DNA of 64,000 nucleotides from Oribacterium sp. oral taxon 078 str. F0262. Lineage in GTDB: Bacteria > Bacillota > Clostridia > Lachnospirales > Lachnospiraceae. The translations under genes and the position numbers were made by a program. The DNA lies in NCBI RefSeq assembly GCF_000160135.1, contig NZ_GG729933.1:316816-380815 (forward strand), written 5' to 3'. The first letter of the stretch is position 1. Each line of letters begins with the position of its first letter. Below the pieces are notes generated by a model, which saw only the letters and a list, made by a program, of their open reading frames with translations, was not told the DNA's origin and searched no databases. Below, piece after piece: positions 16,712-27,836 of this stretch.

Positions 16712-18316
16712 ATGAGAAGAGAGATTTTATGGAGAAAGGGACTGTCCCTTTTTGCGGCGGCGCTGCTTTTTGCCGCTTCCGGCTGCGAAAGGCGGGTGGG
16801 AGAAAAAAGTGACAGCTCCGCTTCGGAGACCGATATTGTCGTGACGACGGCGGAGGAGACAGAAGCGGTCCGGGCCGTGGCCGCACTCGGGGTCAACGGC
16901 AATGTTCTTCCCTCTGTGGACGGGGTGACGATCGATCAGAACGCGGAGGAGCTCGCGCCGGTCAATCTGACCGTCGGCGTCATCAATTCCGTTGTCCGGG
17001 ATCTGCAGCAGCGCCTCATGGACCTCGGTTATATGGATGTGGATGAGCCCACCACCTACTATGGGGATGCCACCTCAAAGGCCGTGCAGTATTTCCAAAG
17101 ACAGGTCGGGATGCCCATGGACGGCATCACGGGTGTGAGCACCTGGGACGCTCTGATGGCGGATTCCGCCCCGCATTATGCGGCGAAGCTCGGCTTTCAG
17201 GGAAATGACATCACCAATGTCCAGTACCGCCTCTATAATCTCGGCTATCTGACGGAGGCAAGCCAGATCAACGGAAGCTTCGATGCGGTGACGGAGACCG
17301 CAGTGAAGAAGATGCAGGAGGTCAACGGCTTAAAGGTCGACGGCACGGTGGGACAGTCCACGGATGAGCTGCTCTATTCCGACAACGTAAAGGCGAATAT
17401 CATTGCCCTCGGAGAGCAGAGCGACATCGTAAAGAAGTATCAGGCGCGTCTCATTGCGCTCGGCTATATGTCCGGCAGCGCGGACGGAAATTTCGGCCAG
17501 AGCACGCAGAATGCCATCCGGGCCTTTCAGTCGAGAAATGATCAGATCGTCGACGGCTACCTGGGACCGGATACCAGAGCCTCGCTCGACTCGGACAGCG
17601 CAAAGCCCTACGGCATGCGGCTGGGAGAGCAGTCGGACGAGGTCGCGAATCTTCAGAAGCTCCTCGCGAAATACGGCTACCTCCCGCAGGAGAAGGCCTC
17701 CGGCTATTTCGGGGAGCTGACGAAGCAGGCGGTCGCCGACTTCCAGTCCAGGAACGGGCTGAATGCCGACGGCATGGCAGGCGCGCAGACACTCGCGAAG
17801 CTCGGCTCCGGCAATGTGAAGTCCAAGCCGAAGGAGCAGCCGAAGAAGACGCCGGCAAGAAGCGGAAGGAGCGGGAGCGGAGGCTCACAGGGAAGAAGCG
17901 GTGCGGATTCGGTTCCCGTCCAGCAGAGCACGGGAGGGGGAGGAGCGACGGTATCCGGCTCCGCGGGGAGACTGATCTCCGTCGCCTCCTCAAAGATCGG
18001 CTGCCCCTATGTCTGGGGCTCGAAGGGGCCGAACTCCTTTGACTGCTCCGGCTTCGTCTACTGGTGCTTAAACCAGTCCGGTGTGGGGATCTCCTATATG
18101 TCCTCCGCCGGCTGGAGGAGCCCGGGCCGTTTCAAGAGGGTCTCCTACGGGGAGCTGCAGGCCGGAGATATTATCGTCGTATCAGGGCATGTCGGGATCG
18201 CGACGGGCGGAGGTGGAGTCATCGATGCCTCCTCCTCCAACGGCCGCGTCGTAAACAGAAGTCTGAACGGCTGGTGGGCGAGCCACTTTATCGCCGGCTG
18301 GAGGATTTTCTCCTGA
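16712..18316 (+). CDS. Peptidoglycan-binding NlpC/P60 endopeptidase lipoprotein
   Basis: 534-residue secreted lipoprotein predicted to cut peptide bonds in peptidoglycan. The N-terminal signal ends in a lipobox (L-L-F-A-A-S-G-C), followed by a Ser/Thr/Glu-rich spacer. Four successive peptidoglycan-binding repeats lie between about 80 and 365, each with the pattern L-x-x-L-G-Y and G-x-x-T-x-x-A-V-x-x-F-Q. A Gly/Ser/Lys-rich linker leads to the NlpC/P60 domain (about 410-534) with catalytic Cys445 (F-D-C-S-G-F) and His493 (G-H-V-G-I). ATG at 16712 follows GGAGGAAGAAGAGAA. Upstream in-frame starts lack the signal peptide. Confidence 0.93.
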   Translation: MRREILWRKGLSLFAAALLFAASGCERRVGEKSDSSASETDIVVTTAEETEAVRAVAALGVNGNVLPSVDGVTIDQNAEELAPVNLTVGVINSVVRDLQQRLMDLGYMDVDEPTTYYGDATSKAVQYFQRQVGMPMDGITGVSTWDALMADSAPHYAAKLGFQGNDITNVQYRLYNLGYLTEASQINGSFDAVTETAVKKMQEVNGLKVDGTVGQSTDELLYSDNVKANIIALGEQSDIVKKYQARLIALGYMSGSADGNFGQSTQNAIRAFQSRNDQIVDGYLGPDTRASLDSDSAKPYGMRLGEQSDEVANLQKLLAKYGYLPQEKASGYFGELTKQAVADFQSRNGLNADGMAGAQTLAKLGSGNVKSKPKEQPKKTPARSGRSGSGGSQGRSGADSVPVQQSTGGGGATVSGSAGRLISVASSKIGCPYVWGSKGPNSFDCSGFVYWCLNQSGVGISYMSSAGWRSPGRFKRVSYGELQAGDIIVVSGHVGIATGGGGVIDASSSNGRVVNRSLNGWWASHFIAGWRIFS

Positions 18317-18371
18317 GCTTTGTACGGCGGAGACTGCTGTACACAGAGAACCGCTCTTATCGAACATCTCC

Positions 18372-18400
18372 TTGCAATGCCAAAATATAAATATTATGAT
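18372..18400 (+). promoter_or_regulatory. Promoter of the SH3-domain protein gene
   Basis: TTGCAA (18372-18377), a 17-bp spacer and TATGAT (18395-18400), 35 bp before the start codon. Confidence 0.7.
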
Positions 18401-18435
18401 AGGAGGGACCAGCATAGGCAGAAGGAGGTAAACCG

Positions 18436-19710
18436 ATGCCAACATCGAGAGAGAACAGTATCTGGGGAAATATCCGGGTGCAGCTGAATGATGCGCAGAA
18501 CCTGATCTCCAGGGGAAGATATCAGGACGCGGCTGTTCTGAACAGGGAGATTCTGAAGAGTCTGGTGAGGATTCAGATCGACAAGGCTGTCCTTGTCTCC
18601 GGCGAGTTGGAGGGGGATATCGACCAGCTCTATGACAACCGTCTGATCGGTGCGAAGACCCGGGACAATTATCACAGGATCCGCTCGATCGGAGATTCCG
18701 GAGAGGGGGTGTCCCCGGAGGACGCCAATGAGTCCTTCCATTTGATTCGTGAGGAGCTTTCGGCCTATGTGGATCGGGACCAGCCCAGACGGAGCAAGGC
18801 GGACGGTGCGGCGGTTTCCGGGGGAGAAGAGCAGCCCGGAGAGGGGGCGGAGGAGCAGCCGTCGGAATCCCCATCCCTGGAGCAGCCGTTTGAGCGCCGG
18901 AGAGCCTCCGCCGTGACCGGCCGGGTGGAGATTCCGATCAGTGCGCTCCATTTCAAGGAGGCGAATCCGAGTCCGGGCTCCTCCGGCAGGAGCGGATCGG
19001 AGAGAGCGAGGGAGATGAGCCGATCCGTGTCCACGGGGCGGAACACGAGGAACACGGGGACGGGCAGACGCCTCGGGGAACGCCCGGCAAGGCCGCTTCG
19101 CAATACCCCAAGGAGGAATGCCGCGCAGAAGACGACAGGCCTCAGGACGAGCGGGCGGAATGCAGGCGGCACGGGAAAGCGGAGAGGTACGGAACGGCAG
19201 GATGTCTATGAGATTGACATCTACAACATCCTGAAGATCGCGGTTCCGATTCTCTGCCTGATCCTTCTCTTCTTCCTGATCCGCGCCTTTGTGAGCGGCG
19301 GTTCCAAGAAGAATACGCGGACTACGGCGCCGGCGGCGCAGCAAAGCTCCTCCGAGGCGGACAGCAGTGCGGCCGAGACGCAGGCCCCTGAGACGACGGC
19401 TCCGGTCACGACGGAGAGTCCGAAGCGGTATTTCGCGGCAGAGGGACTCAGGGTCCGGACGAAGCCGAGCACGGAGGGCTCCGAGATTTTGACGAGGCTC
19501 GAGGGGGGGACGGAGGTCCACTACAAGGGCGATTACGATAATGACTGGGCGATCATCGACTACAATGGACAGGACGCCTATGTCGCAAAGCGCTATCTCC
19601 GCGTGGAGGAGGCCGCCGCGATCACCAATGCGGCAGCTCTGAGCAGTGCGGAGGCGGGGACACAGGCAACGCTCCCCAACGCGCTTTCCTCTAGTACGGC
19701 CGCGGCCTGA
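18436..19710 (+). CDS. Single-pass membrane protein with C-terminal SH3 domain
   Basis: 424-residue protein. An N-terminal helical domain (1-110, starting N-I-R-V-Q-L-N-D-A-Q-N-L-I and resembling HEPN/DUF4145-like helices) is followed by a long disordered, Arg/Ser/Gly-rich stretch (115-255). One TM helix (about 262-285, ILKIAVPILCLILLFFLIRAF) leads to a Thr/Glu-rich extracellular linker and a bacterial SH3 domain (about 335-395, GLRVRTKPSTEGSEIL..., W-A-I-I-D-Y). This gives a cytoplasmic helical module tied to an external wall-binding SH3 domain. It has its own promoter and terminator. Function is unknown; envelope sensing or anchoring fits the layout. Confidence 0.85.
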   Translation: MPTSRENSIWGNIRVQLNDAQNLISRGRYQDAAVLNREILKSLVRIQIDKAVLVSGELEGDIDQLYDNRLIGAKTRDNYHRIRSIGDSGEGVSPEDANESFHLIREELSAYVDRDQPRRSKADGAAVSGGEEQPGEGAEEQPSESPSLEQPFERRRASAVTGRVEIPISALHFKEANPSPGSSGRSGSERAREMSRSVSTGRNTRNTGTGRRLGERPARPLRNTPRRNAAQKTTGLRTSGRNAGGTGKRRGTERQDVYEIDIYNILKIAVPILCLILLFFLIRAFVSGGSKKNTRTTAPAAQQSSSEADSSAAETQAPETTAPVTTESPKRYFAAEGLRVRTKPSTEGSEILTRLEGGTEVHYKGDYDNDWAIIDYNGQDAYVAKRYLRVEEAAAITNAAALSSAEAGTQATLPNALSSSTAAA

Positions 19711-19727
19711 CGGGAGAAAAGAAGGAG

Positions 19728-19761
19728 GAGGGGACGGCCATGCTGCGGGGGCCGTTCCCTC
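19728..19761 (+). terminator. Terminator-like hairpin after the SH3 gene
   Basis: 12-bp stem GAGGGGACGGCC / GGCCGTTCCCTC with one G-U pair, followed by a moderately T-rich CCTTTGTCT. Confidence 0.65.
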
Positions 19762-19788
19762 CCTTTGTCTCGACTTTGAGAAAGTCCC

Positions 19789-19816
19789 TTGAATAAATAT
19801 TTACAGGGTATATAAT
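19789..19816 (+). promoter_or_regulatory. Promoter of the atp operon
   Basis: TTGAAT (19789-19794), a 16-bp spacer and TATAAT (19811-19816), 37 bp before atpB. Confidence 0.75.
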
Positions 19817-19853
19817 GGAATGTCTTCCGGGACAAAAAGGGGGAGGGAAAGGG

Positions 19854-20543
19854 ATGCAAAAGCTTGCGGAGGAGCTTCTGAATGAGCTGAAGGTGAAGAC
19901 CGTCTTTACGATACCCATCTTCGGAGGGATCGGAATCTCTGAGTCGGTCGTAATCAGCTGGGCCGTCATGGTGCTGCTGATCGCCGCCGCGTTTTATCTC
20001 GGTTCCAATCTGAAGGTGCGGAATCCGGGGAGGAGGCAGCTTCTCTCGGAGCTGATTGTGAGCCGGCTGGACAGCTTTACGGGGGAAATGCTGGGGGAGA
20101 AGGGAAGGGAGTACCGAAGCTATATGGCGGTCGTACTCCTCTACATCGGCCTTGCGAATCTGATCGGCATATTCGGTGTGAAGCCGCCGACCAAGGATCT
20201 GAATGTTCCGATCGCCCTCTCCCTTATGAGCATCTTCCTGGTGGAATTTGCCGGGATTCGTGCGCTCGGCGCGAAAGGCTGGCTTAAGAGCTTCACAAAG
20301 CCTGTGGCCATCGTGACGCCGATCAATATCCTGGAGCTTTTCATTCGTCCCCTCTCCCTTTGCATGCGGCTTTTCGGAAACGTGCTCGGGGCCTTTGTCA
20401 TTATGGAACTGGTAAAGCTCGTGGTCCCGGTGGGACTCCCGGCGGTTCTGAGCCTTTACTTTGACATCTTTGACGGACTGATTCAGGCTTATGTCTTTGT
20501 CTTTCTGACCTCTCTCTACATCAAGGAAGAGGTCGGGGAATAA
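19854..20543 (+). CDS. atpB: ATP synthase F0 subunit a
   Basis: 229-residue membrane subunit forming the proton half-channels next to the c-ring. The essential Arg lies in L-C-M-R-L-F-G-N, and the C-terminal helix F-D-I-F-D-G-L-I-Q-A-Y-V-F is typical. The ATG at 19854 follows AGGGAAAGGG. An upstream in-frame ATG at 19815 overlaps the -10 box and is excluded. It is the first gene of the operon; no atpI/atpQ precedes it. Order is a, c, b, delta-alpha, gamma, beta, epsilon. Confidence 0.96.
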   Translation: MQKLAEELLNELKVKTVFTIPIFGGIGISESVVISWAVMVLLIAAAFYLGSNLKVRNPGRRQLLSELIVSRLDSFTGEMLGEKGREYRSYMAVVLLYIGLANLIGIFGVKPPTKDLNVPIALSLMSIFLVEFAGIRALGAKGWLKSFTKPVAIVTPINILELFIRPLSLCMRLFGNVLGAFVIMELVKLVVPVGLPAVLSLYFDIFDGLIQAYVFVFLTSLYIKEEVGE

Positions 20544-20576
20544 GGGGCGGATAATCTACGAAACGGAGGTAGGGTT

Positions 20577-20792
20577 ATGGTAGCATTGGGAGCTGCAATC
20601 GCAGCATTGGCATGTATCGGAGCGGGAATCTCCATCGGACTTGCGACCGGAAAGGCGGTGGAGGCGGTGGCGAGACAGCCGGAGGCCAGCCAGAAGATCA
20701 CGACGACTCTGGTGATGGGCTGTGCTCTTGCGGAGGCGACCGCCATCTATGGTCTCGTCATAGGCATCCTGATTATCTTCTTTTTAAAGTAG
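20577..20792 (+). CDS. atpE: ATP synthase F0 subunit c
   Basis: 71-residue hairpin proteolipid. Helix 1 (about 5-28) has a G-A-G-I-S-I-G pattern, the loop is A-R-Q-P-E-A, and helix 2 carries the ion-binding Glu53 ([10 protein letters not shown]). The positions that hold Gln32 and Ser66 in sodium-binding c-rings are Ile and Ala here, which suggests proton coupling (inference from Ilyobacter-type rings). ATG at 20577 follows ACGGAGGTAGGG. Confidence 0.96.
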   Translation: MVALGAAIAALACIGAGISIGLATGKAVEAVARQPEASQKITTTLVMGCALAEATAIYGLVIGILIIFFLK

Positions 20793-20843
20793 GAACGGCT
20801 TGCTTAAGTGATTGGCGGGAGCCGGGAGAGGGAAGGAGAAGGG

Positions 20844-21332
20844 ATGCTCAGCGTAGAACTTACCAATATTATCTTCACAGTGATCAATCTCCTGATCCTG
20901 TATTATTTTTTGCACCGCTTTCTCTTTAAGCCGGTGCGGGAGGTGCTGGAAAAGCGCCGGGGCGAGATTGACAGCTCCTATAAGGATGCGGAGGAGGCGA
21001 AGCGGCAGGCGGAGGACCTCCGAAAACAGTACGAGACAAGCATGAACGGCGTGGAGGCAGAGCGCAGGGAGCAGCTTGAGAAGACGAAGCTCGAGGCCTC
21101 TCAGGAGTACGATGAGATCATCGGCAATGCGAGGCAGAAGGCGGAGAGAATCCTGAGCGATGCCAAGCTGGAGGCAGAGAAGGAGGCGAAGGCCAAGCAG
21201 CATGAGATGCAGGAGCAGATGGCGCTCCTCGTCGCGCAGGCGGCCTACAAGATTGCGGCCTCGAAGGATTCCAGCGAGAATGACAGTAAGCTCTATGACA
21301 CCTTCCTGAAGGATACGGGCAAGGGGGATTAA
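20844..21332 (+). CDS. atpF: ATP synthase F0 subunit b
   Basis: 162-residue peripheral-stalk subunit: an N-terminal TM helix (about 5-25, TNIIFTVINLLILYYFLH) and a long charged coiled coil (30-140) with K-P-V-R-E-V-L-E-K-R at its start. ATG at 20844 follows GGAAGGAGAAGGG. It is followed 9 bp later by the delta-alpha fusion. In other synthases the C-terminus of b binds delta, which makes the fusion partner relevant here. Confidence 0.95.
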   Translation: MLSVELTNIIFTVINLLILYYFLHRFLFKPVREVLEKRRGEIDSSYKDAEEAKRQAEDLRKQYETSMNGVEAERREQLEKTKLEASQEYDEIIGNARQKAERILSDAKLEAEKEAKAKQHEMQEQMALLVAQAAYKIAASKDSSENDSKLYDTFLKDTGKGD

Positions 21333-21341
21333 GGGAGGAAT

Positions 21342-23376
21342 ATGCTTCAGAAAACGATAGAGTATGCGAAGCAGCTGAACAGGATGAAGGTTTCGCAGAG
21401 CGTCATCGAGGAGAGCAGCAGAATCTTTGAGGTACTGCCGGAGACCTCCTCCCAGCTCGCGGACCCGATGATTCCGCTGGAAAAACGCCACGAGATCATA
21501 GACAGCGTATTTCCCGCCGAGGTCAGGGATATCCTGAAGCTGCTTGTCGACGATAATTCCGTATCCTCCTGGCAGGAGATCGCGGATGAGTACCAGAAGC
21601 TCTCCAACGCGGAGGCGACGACTCTCCGGGTGAAGCTTCGCTATGTGACGAAGCCGACGGAAGAGCAGCTTCTGAAGATCAAGAAGTTCGTCACAGACCG
21701 CTATCAGATGAATCATACCCGCTTTGAGCTGGAAAAGGATGAATCCCTCGGAGGAGGCTTTATCCTGGAGGTTGGGAATGACCAGTACGACTGGAGCACC
21801 CGGGGGAGGAGAGAGCAGTTTCTCCAGGAGATCCAGAATACCCGATCCTCTCTGACAAGCGACGCGGATATCATGACGATTTTGAGGAGCTCCGTCGACA
21901 GCTTCGATCTGAAGGCCGAGAAGAAGGAGATCGGCTTTGTGGAGAGCGTCGGGGACGGAATCGTCATCCTGGACGGGCTGGATCACGCCATGTACGGAGA
22001 GGTCATCCTCTTTGACAGCGGCGTGAAGGGCATGGTACAGAATATCGAAAGAGATCGGATCGGTGTCATCCTCTTCGGGGACGAGGCGGATATCGCGGAG
22101 GGCTCCCGCGGGATAAGGACAGGGAAGCGGGCCGGGATTCCCGTGGGAGATCAGTATCTCGGAAGGGTGATCGACGCGCTCGGCGCTCCGGTAGACGGAC
22201 TGGGACAGATCCCGGCGGACGGCTACCGCGCGATCGAGCAGCCAGCCCCCGGCATTATAGACCGAAAATCGGTCAGTGAGCCGCTTCAGACGGGCATCCT
22301 CGCGATTGACTCCATGTTCCCGATCGGACGGGGGCAGAGAGAGCTGATCATCGGGGACCGCCAGACCGGGAAAACCTCCATCGCGGTCGACACCATCCTG
22401 AATCAGAAGGGGAAGGACTGCATCTGCGTCTATGTCGCGATCGGGCAGAAGGAGAGCACGATCGCTTCTCTCGTTGACAATCTGAAAAAGCATGATGCGA
22501 TGGACTACTGCTGCATCATGGCGGCGACGGCGGCGGATCCCGCATCGATTCAGTATATCGCGCCCTACTCGGCGACCTCTCTTTCGGAGTATTTCATGGA
22601 GAAGGGGAAGGATGTCCTGATCGTCTATGATGATCTCTCAAAGCACGCCGTGGCCTACCGCGCGCTTTCTTTGCTCCTCGGGAGGGCGCCGGGGCGGGAG
22701 GCCTATCCCGGGGATGTCTTCTACCTGCACTCCAGACTGCTGGAGAGATCCTGCCGCCTGAGCGAGGAGCACGGCGGCGGCTCCATCACGGCCCTCCCCA
22801 TTATCGAGACGCTGGACGGGGATGTCTCCGCCTATATCCCGACGAATGTCATCTCCATCACGGATGGACAGATTTTCCTGGAGAGCAGTCTCTTCTTCTC
22901 CGGCCAGCGCCCCGCAGTCAATGTGGGCCTCTCCGTCTCCCGCGTCGGAGGCGCGGCGCAGGCAAAGGCCATGAAGAAGGCCTCCGGCTCTCTCCGGATC
23001 GACCTTGCGCAGTACCGGGAGATGGCGGTCTTTACCCAGTTCTCCTCGGATCTCGATGAGGGAACGAAGGAGCAGCTCGCCCAGGGGAAGATTTTGATGG
23101 AGCTTTTAAAGCAGCCGCTGGGGCATCCGATGTCCCTCTCCGAGCAGGTGATCACCCTGGTCGTCGCCTTAAATAAGCGACTGCTCTTTTTGGAGAGCGG
23201 AGAGGTAAAGGACTACCAGGCGAAGCTCCTCCGGCATTTCTCGGAGAAGTATCCGGAGATCGGAAGGAATATCGAGATCTCGGGCCTTCTTTCGGAGGAC
23301 AGTGAGAAAAAGATTCTGGAGATCGAGGAGGAGTACCGAAAGCTCTATACAAAGGATGCGGGGAAGGAGGCACAGC

Positions 23377-23399
<23 letters not shown>
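21342..23399 (+). CDS. Fused ATP synthase delta-alpha polypeptide
   Basis: 685 residues in one uninterrupted frame. Residues 1-~173 are a complete delta (OSCP-like) subunit: helical N-domain, then L-G-G-G-F-I-L-E-V-G-N-D-Q-Y-D, the typical delta C-terminus. After a ~25-residue linker, residues ~197-685 are a complete alpha subunit: beta-barrel (V-E-S-V-G-D-G-I-V), Walker A G-D-R-Q-T-G-K-T (from residue 338), V-I-Y/D-D-L-S-K-H-A motifs and the alpha-type S-V-S-R-V-G-G. The usual separate atpH stop and atpA start are absent. F1 needs three alpha but one delta, so either three deltas are carried or alpha is also made alone. GTG at 21939 with AAGGAG 9 bp upstream could start such a protein. No separate atpH or atpA is in the window. 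Confidence 0.93.
21924..21941 (+). promoter_or_regulatory. Candidate internal ribosome binding site and GTG start for free alpha
   Basis: Inside the delta-alpha gene, AAGGAG (21924-21929) is followed after 9 nt by an in-frame GTG (21939-21941, codon 200), exactly at the first strand of the alpha beta-barrel. Use of this start would give an alpha subunit without the N-terminal helix. Purely sequence-based inference. Confidence 0.35.
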
Positions 23400-26136
<2,737 letters not shown>

Positions 26137-26178
26137 TTGCGGGCAGAATCCCGGAACGGATGTTTTTCAGGAGGGAAA

Positions 26179-26286
26179 ATGAATATCAATCAGAAGAAGA
26201 CAATCACAACGATCATTGTGGCGATACTGGTAGCGGTCATGATCATCGGGATGGTTCTCCCCGGAGTGCTCACAATATTTCGCTGA
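26179..26286 (+). CDS. 35-residue single-pass membrane protein downstream of atpC
   Basis: Small open frame M-N-I-N-Q-K-K-T..., with a ribosome binding site CAGGAGGG 5-6 bp before the ATG. Residues 8-34 are almost entirely hydrophobic (a single TM helix ending V-L-P-G-V-L-T-I-F-R) after a basic N-terminus, giving N-in topology. It lies 42 bp after atpC with no terminator between, so it is probably cotranscribed with the ATP synthase. Similar small membrane proteins are common in Clostridia, but I cannot name a family with confidence. A role in ATP synthase assembly is conceivable but unsupported beyond position. Confidence 0.7.
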   Translation: MNINQKKTITTIIVAILVAVMIIGMVLPGVLTIFR

Positions 26287-26304
26287 GCGGCGAAGGCGCA
26301 TATC

Positions 26305-26994
26305 GTGACGGAGATGCGGGCGGGGCAGGAGCTTCTGCTGATCGGTATTCCGGGGCTCCTCGGAACGAGGACGCTCCTTGAGAGCCGGGAAGAGGAGCTT
26401 TGCCGCCGCTTTTCACGGCGCTATCTCCGGGAGGAGCGAAGGAAGCTGGAGAGACTTCCGCTCCTTTCCTTTCGGGAGGACAGGATCATGGCATGCGGGC
26501 TTCTTCTCCACAGGGAGGACAGAAGAGCGGTCACCCTCTATGAGAAGGATCTCATCGCGAAGGAGAACGCGGGGGAGATCTTTCCCGGGGAGCTTGGGGA
26601 CCTGATCCCCGGCTATGCGAAGGATTATGGCCTCTCCGCCCTCATTTCGGTAGAGGACGGCGGTGTGCTTGACGCAATATGGAGACTATGTGAGGGCAAA
26701 AAGGGCGGGCGAAGCTTCGGCTGCCGTTTTTCCTATGGGAAAATCCCCTTTCTCTCCCTGAGCATTGAGCTTTGTGAGCTCTTTTCGCAAAATCCCTTCC
26801 GCCTCCCCTCCGGAAACTGCTGCCTCATGGCCTTGGAAAGAGGCTATGCCCTCTCCGAAAAGCTGGGGCAGTGCGGCGTCCGCTCCTCCGTGATCGGATC
26901 CCTCAGCGAGGACCGGAAGCGTCTCAGGACAGACGGCACCGCACCCTCCTTCCTCACAAAAGGGGAAGTGCCAAATCCCCTTTCGGGACGATAA
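26305..26994 (+). CDS. AIR-synthase-related / HypE-like C-terminal domain protein
   Basis: 229-residue protein of uncertain function. The C-terminal third (F-R-L-P-S-G-N-C-C-L-M-A-L-E-R-G-Y-A-L-S-E-K-L, then R-S-S-V-I-G-S-L-S-E-D-R-K-R) matches the C-terminal domain of AIR synthase-like proteins such as HypE. That domain uses the pattern N-P-x-x-L-x-S-x-G and V-I-G-x-V-x-x-G. The N-terminal ATP-binding domain of HypE/PurM is shortened and lacks a recognisable phosphate loop, so catalysis is doubtful. The GTG start at 26305 is tentative because its ribosome site is weak; ATG at 26314 is an alternative. It follows the small membrane protein by 18 bp and may extend the atp transcript. Confidence 0.65.
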   Translation: MTEMRAGQELLLIGIPGLLGTRTLLESREEELCRRFSRRYLREERRKLERLPLLSFREDRIMACGLLLHREDRRAVTLYEKDLIAKENAGEIFPGELGDLIPGYAKDYGLSALISVEDGGVLDAIWRLCEGKKGGRSFGCRFSYGKIPFLSLSIELCELFSQNPFRLPSGNCCLMALERGYALSEKLGQCGVRSSVIGSLSEDRKRLRTDGTAPSFLTKGEVPNPLSGR

Positions 26995-27076
26995 AAAGAC
27001 AAAAACGGAGATAAAAAGCATAAGAGGACAGAAGGCGGAAAATAGTACAAGTGCATCATAAGCGGCACAAATCGAC

Positions 27077-27105
27077 TTGCTTAGAAGGACGAATTTCAGT
27101 ACAAT
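27077..27105 (+). promoter_or_regulatory. Promoter of the Lrp-aminotransferase operon
   Basis: TTGCTT (27077-27082), a 17-bp spacer and TACAAT (27100-27105). It gives a leader of about 240 nt that contains the large hairpin and its second half-copy. Confidence 0.65.
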
Positions 27106-27115
27106 GATATCACAA

Positions 27116-27178
27116 GCGTCGAAGCCCGCTCCCGGTCCTTCACGCTTGCGGGAAGGACCGGGAGCGGGCTTCAGACGC
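27116..27178 (+). repeat. Very long near-perfect hairpin in the Lrp leader
   Basis: Arms 27121-27140 and 27153-27172 are a perfect 20-bp inverted repeat around a 12-nt loop. GCGTC (27116-27120) and GACGC (27174-27178) extend it to 25 bp with one bulged A. No T-tract follows, so it is not a standard terminator. Confidence 0.9.
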
Positions 27179-27318
27179 GCAAAAGGCATGAGGACGGAGG
27201 AACCGAAAGGGGCCGAGAGTCCGAATGACTTTCGGATGTGGGAGCGCGGAGCAGCCGTGTGATATCCCAAAACAGGGCTTGCGGGAAGGACCGGGAGCGG
27301 GCTTCAGACGCGCAAAAG
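27144..27318 (+). repeat. 42-bp direct repeat, second copy of the hairpin's 3' arm
   Basis: The 42-bp segment 27144-27185 (loop end, 3' arm and GCGCAAAAG tail) recurs at 27277-27318, 133 bp downstream. The single 5' arm at 27116-27140 could pair with either copy, so two exclusive folds are possible. Nothing else in the 26995-27353 gap looks coding. Confidence 0.85.
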
Positions 27319-27353
27319 ACGCCAATCTTAAGAATGGAATTCCGGAGGAAAGC

Positions 27354-27836
27354 ATGAGGGAGAAAATCCTTTTACTGATAGAGAACAACGCGAAGCTGAC
27401 GGCAGAGGACATCGCGGACATCCTTATGGAGGAGCCGGAAAGAGTGGCGTCGGAGCTCGAGGCCATGGAGAAGGAGCACATCATCTGCGGCTACCATACC
27501 TTGATCAACTGGGATAAGACAGAGGATGAGAGGGTGGACGCTCTCATCGAGGTGAAGGTGACGCCGCAGCGCGGCATGGGCTTTGACTCCATCGCGGAAA
27601 GGATCTATCAATACGAGGAGGTGGACGCACTCTACCTGATGAGCGGCGGCTTCGACTTCACGGTGATGATCAAGGGAAAGACCATGAAGGAGGTCGCGAA
27701 TTTCGTCGCCATGAAGCTCGGGCCGATGGAATCCGTCCTCTCTACCGCGACGCATTTTGTACTGAAAAAATATAAGGATCACAGCACGATCTTGGAACGG
27801 ATCCGGAAGGATGAGAGAATGAAGGTGTCTCCATGA
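27354..27836 (+). CDS. Lrp/AsnC-family transcriptional regulator
   Basis: 160-residue feast/famine regulator. N-terminal winged HTH (about 1-50, I-E-N-N-A-K-L-T-A-E-D-I-A-D-I-L) and C-terminal RAM ligand-binding domain (65-145; E-V-K-V-T-P, Y-L-M-S-G-G-F-D-F-T-V and S-T-A-T-H-F-V-L-K-K-Y-K). ATG at 27354 follows CCGGAGGAAAGC. It overlaps the aminotransferase by 4 bp. The Lrp-aminotransferase pair is common in Clostridia and suggests amino-acid-responsive control of the enzyme. Confidence 0.94.
   Translation: MREKILLLIENNAKLTAEDIADILMEEPERVASELEAMEKEHIICGYHTLINWDKTEDERVDALIEVKVTPQRGMGFDSIAERIYQYEEVDALYLMSGGFDFTVMIKGKTMKEVANFVAMKLGPMESVLSTATHFVLKKYKDHSTILERIRKDERMKVSP

Noticed and set aside
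21860-21940. Possible sequencing frameshift creating the delta-alpha fusion
   Set aside because: The linker reads as ordinary protein in the same frame on both sides and no stop/start pair appears by shifting one base in what I could check. A read-level check is still the decisive test.
20784-22493. 569-codon reverse-strand frame opposite atpF and the delta-alpha gene
   Set aside because: Antisense shadow of well-identified ATP synthase genes; the same applies to 24189-25751.
27106-27353. Known riboswitch class in the Lrp leader
   Set aside because: The structure does not match any riboswitch consensus I can recall; only the repeat-based alternative pairing is supported.
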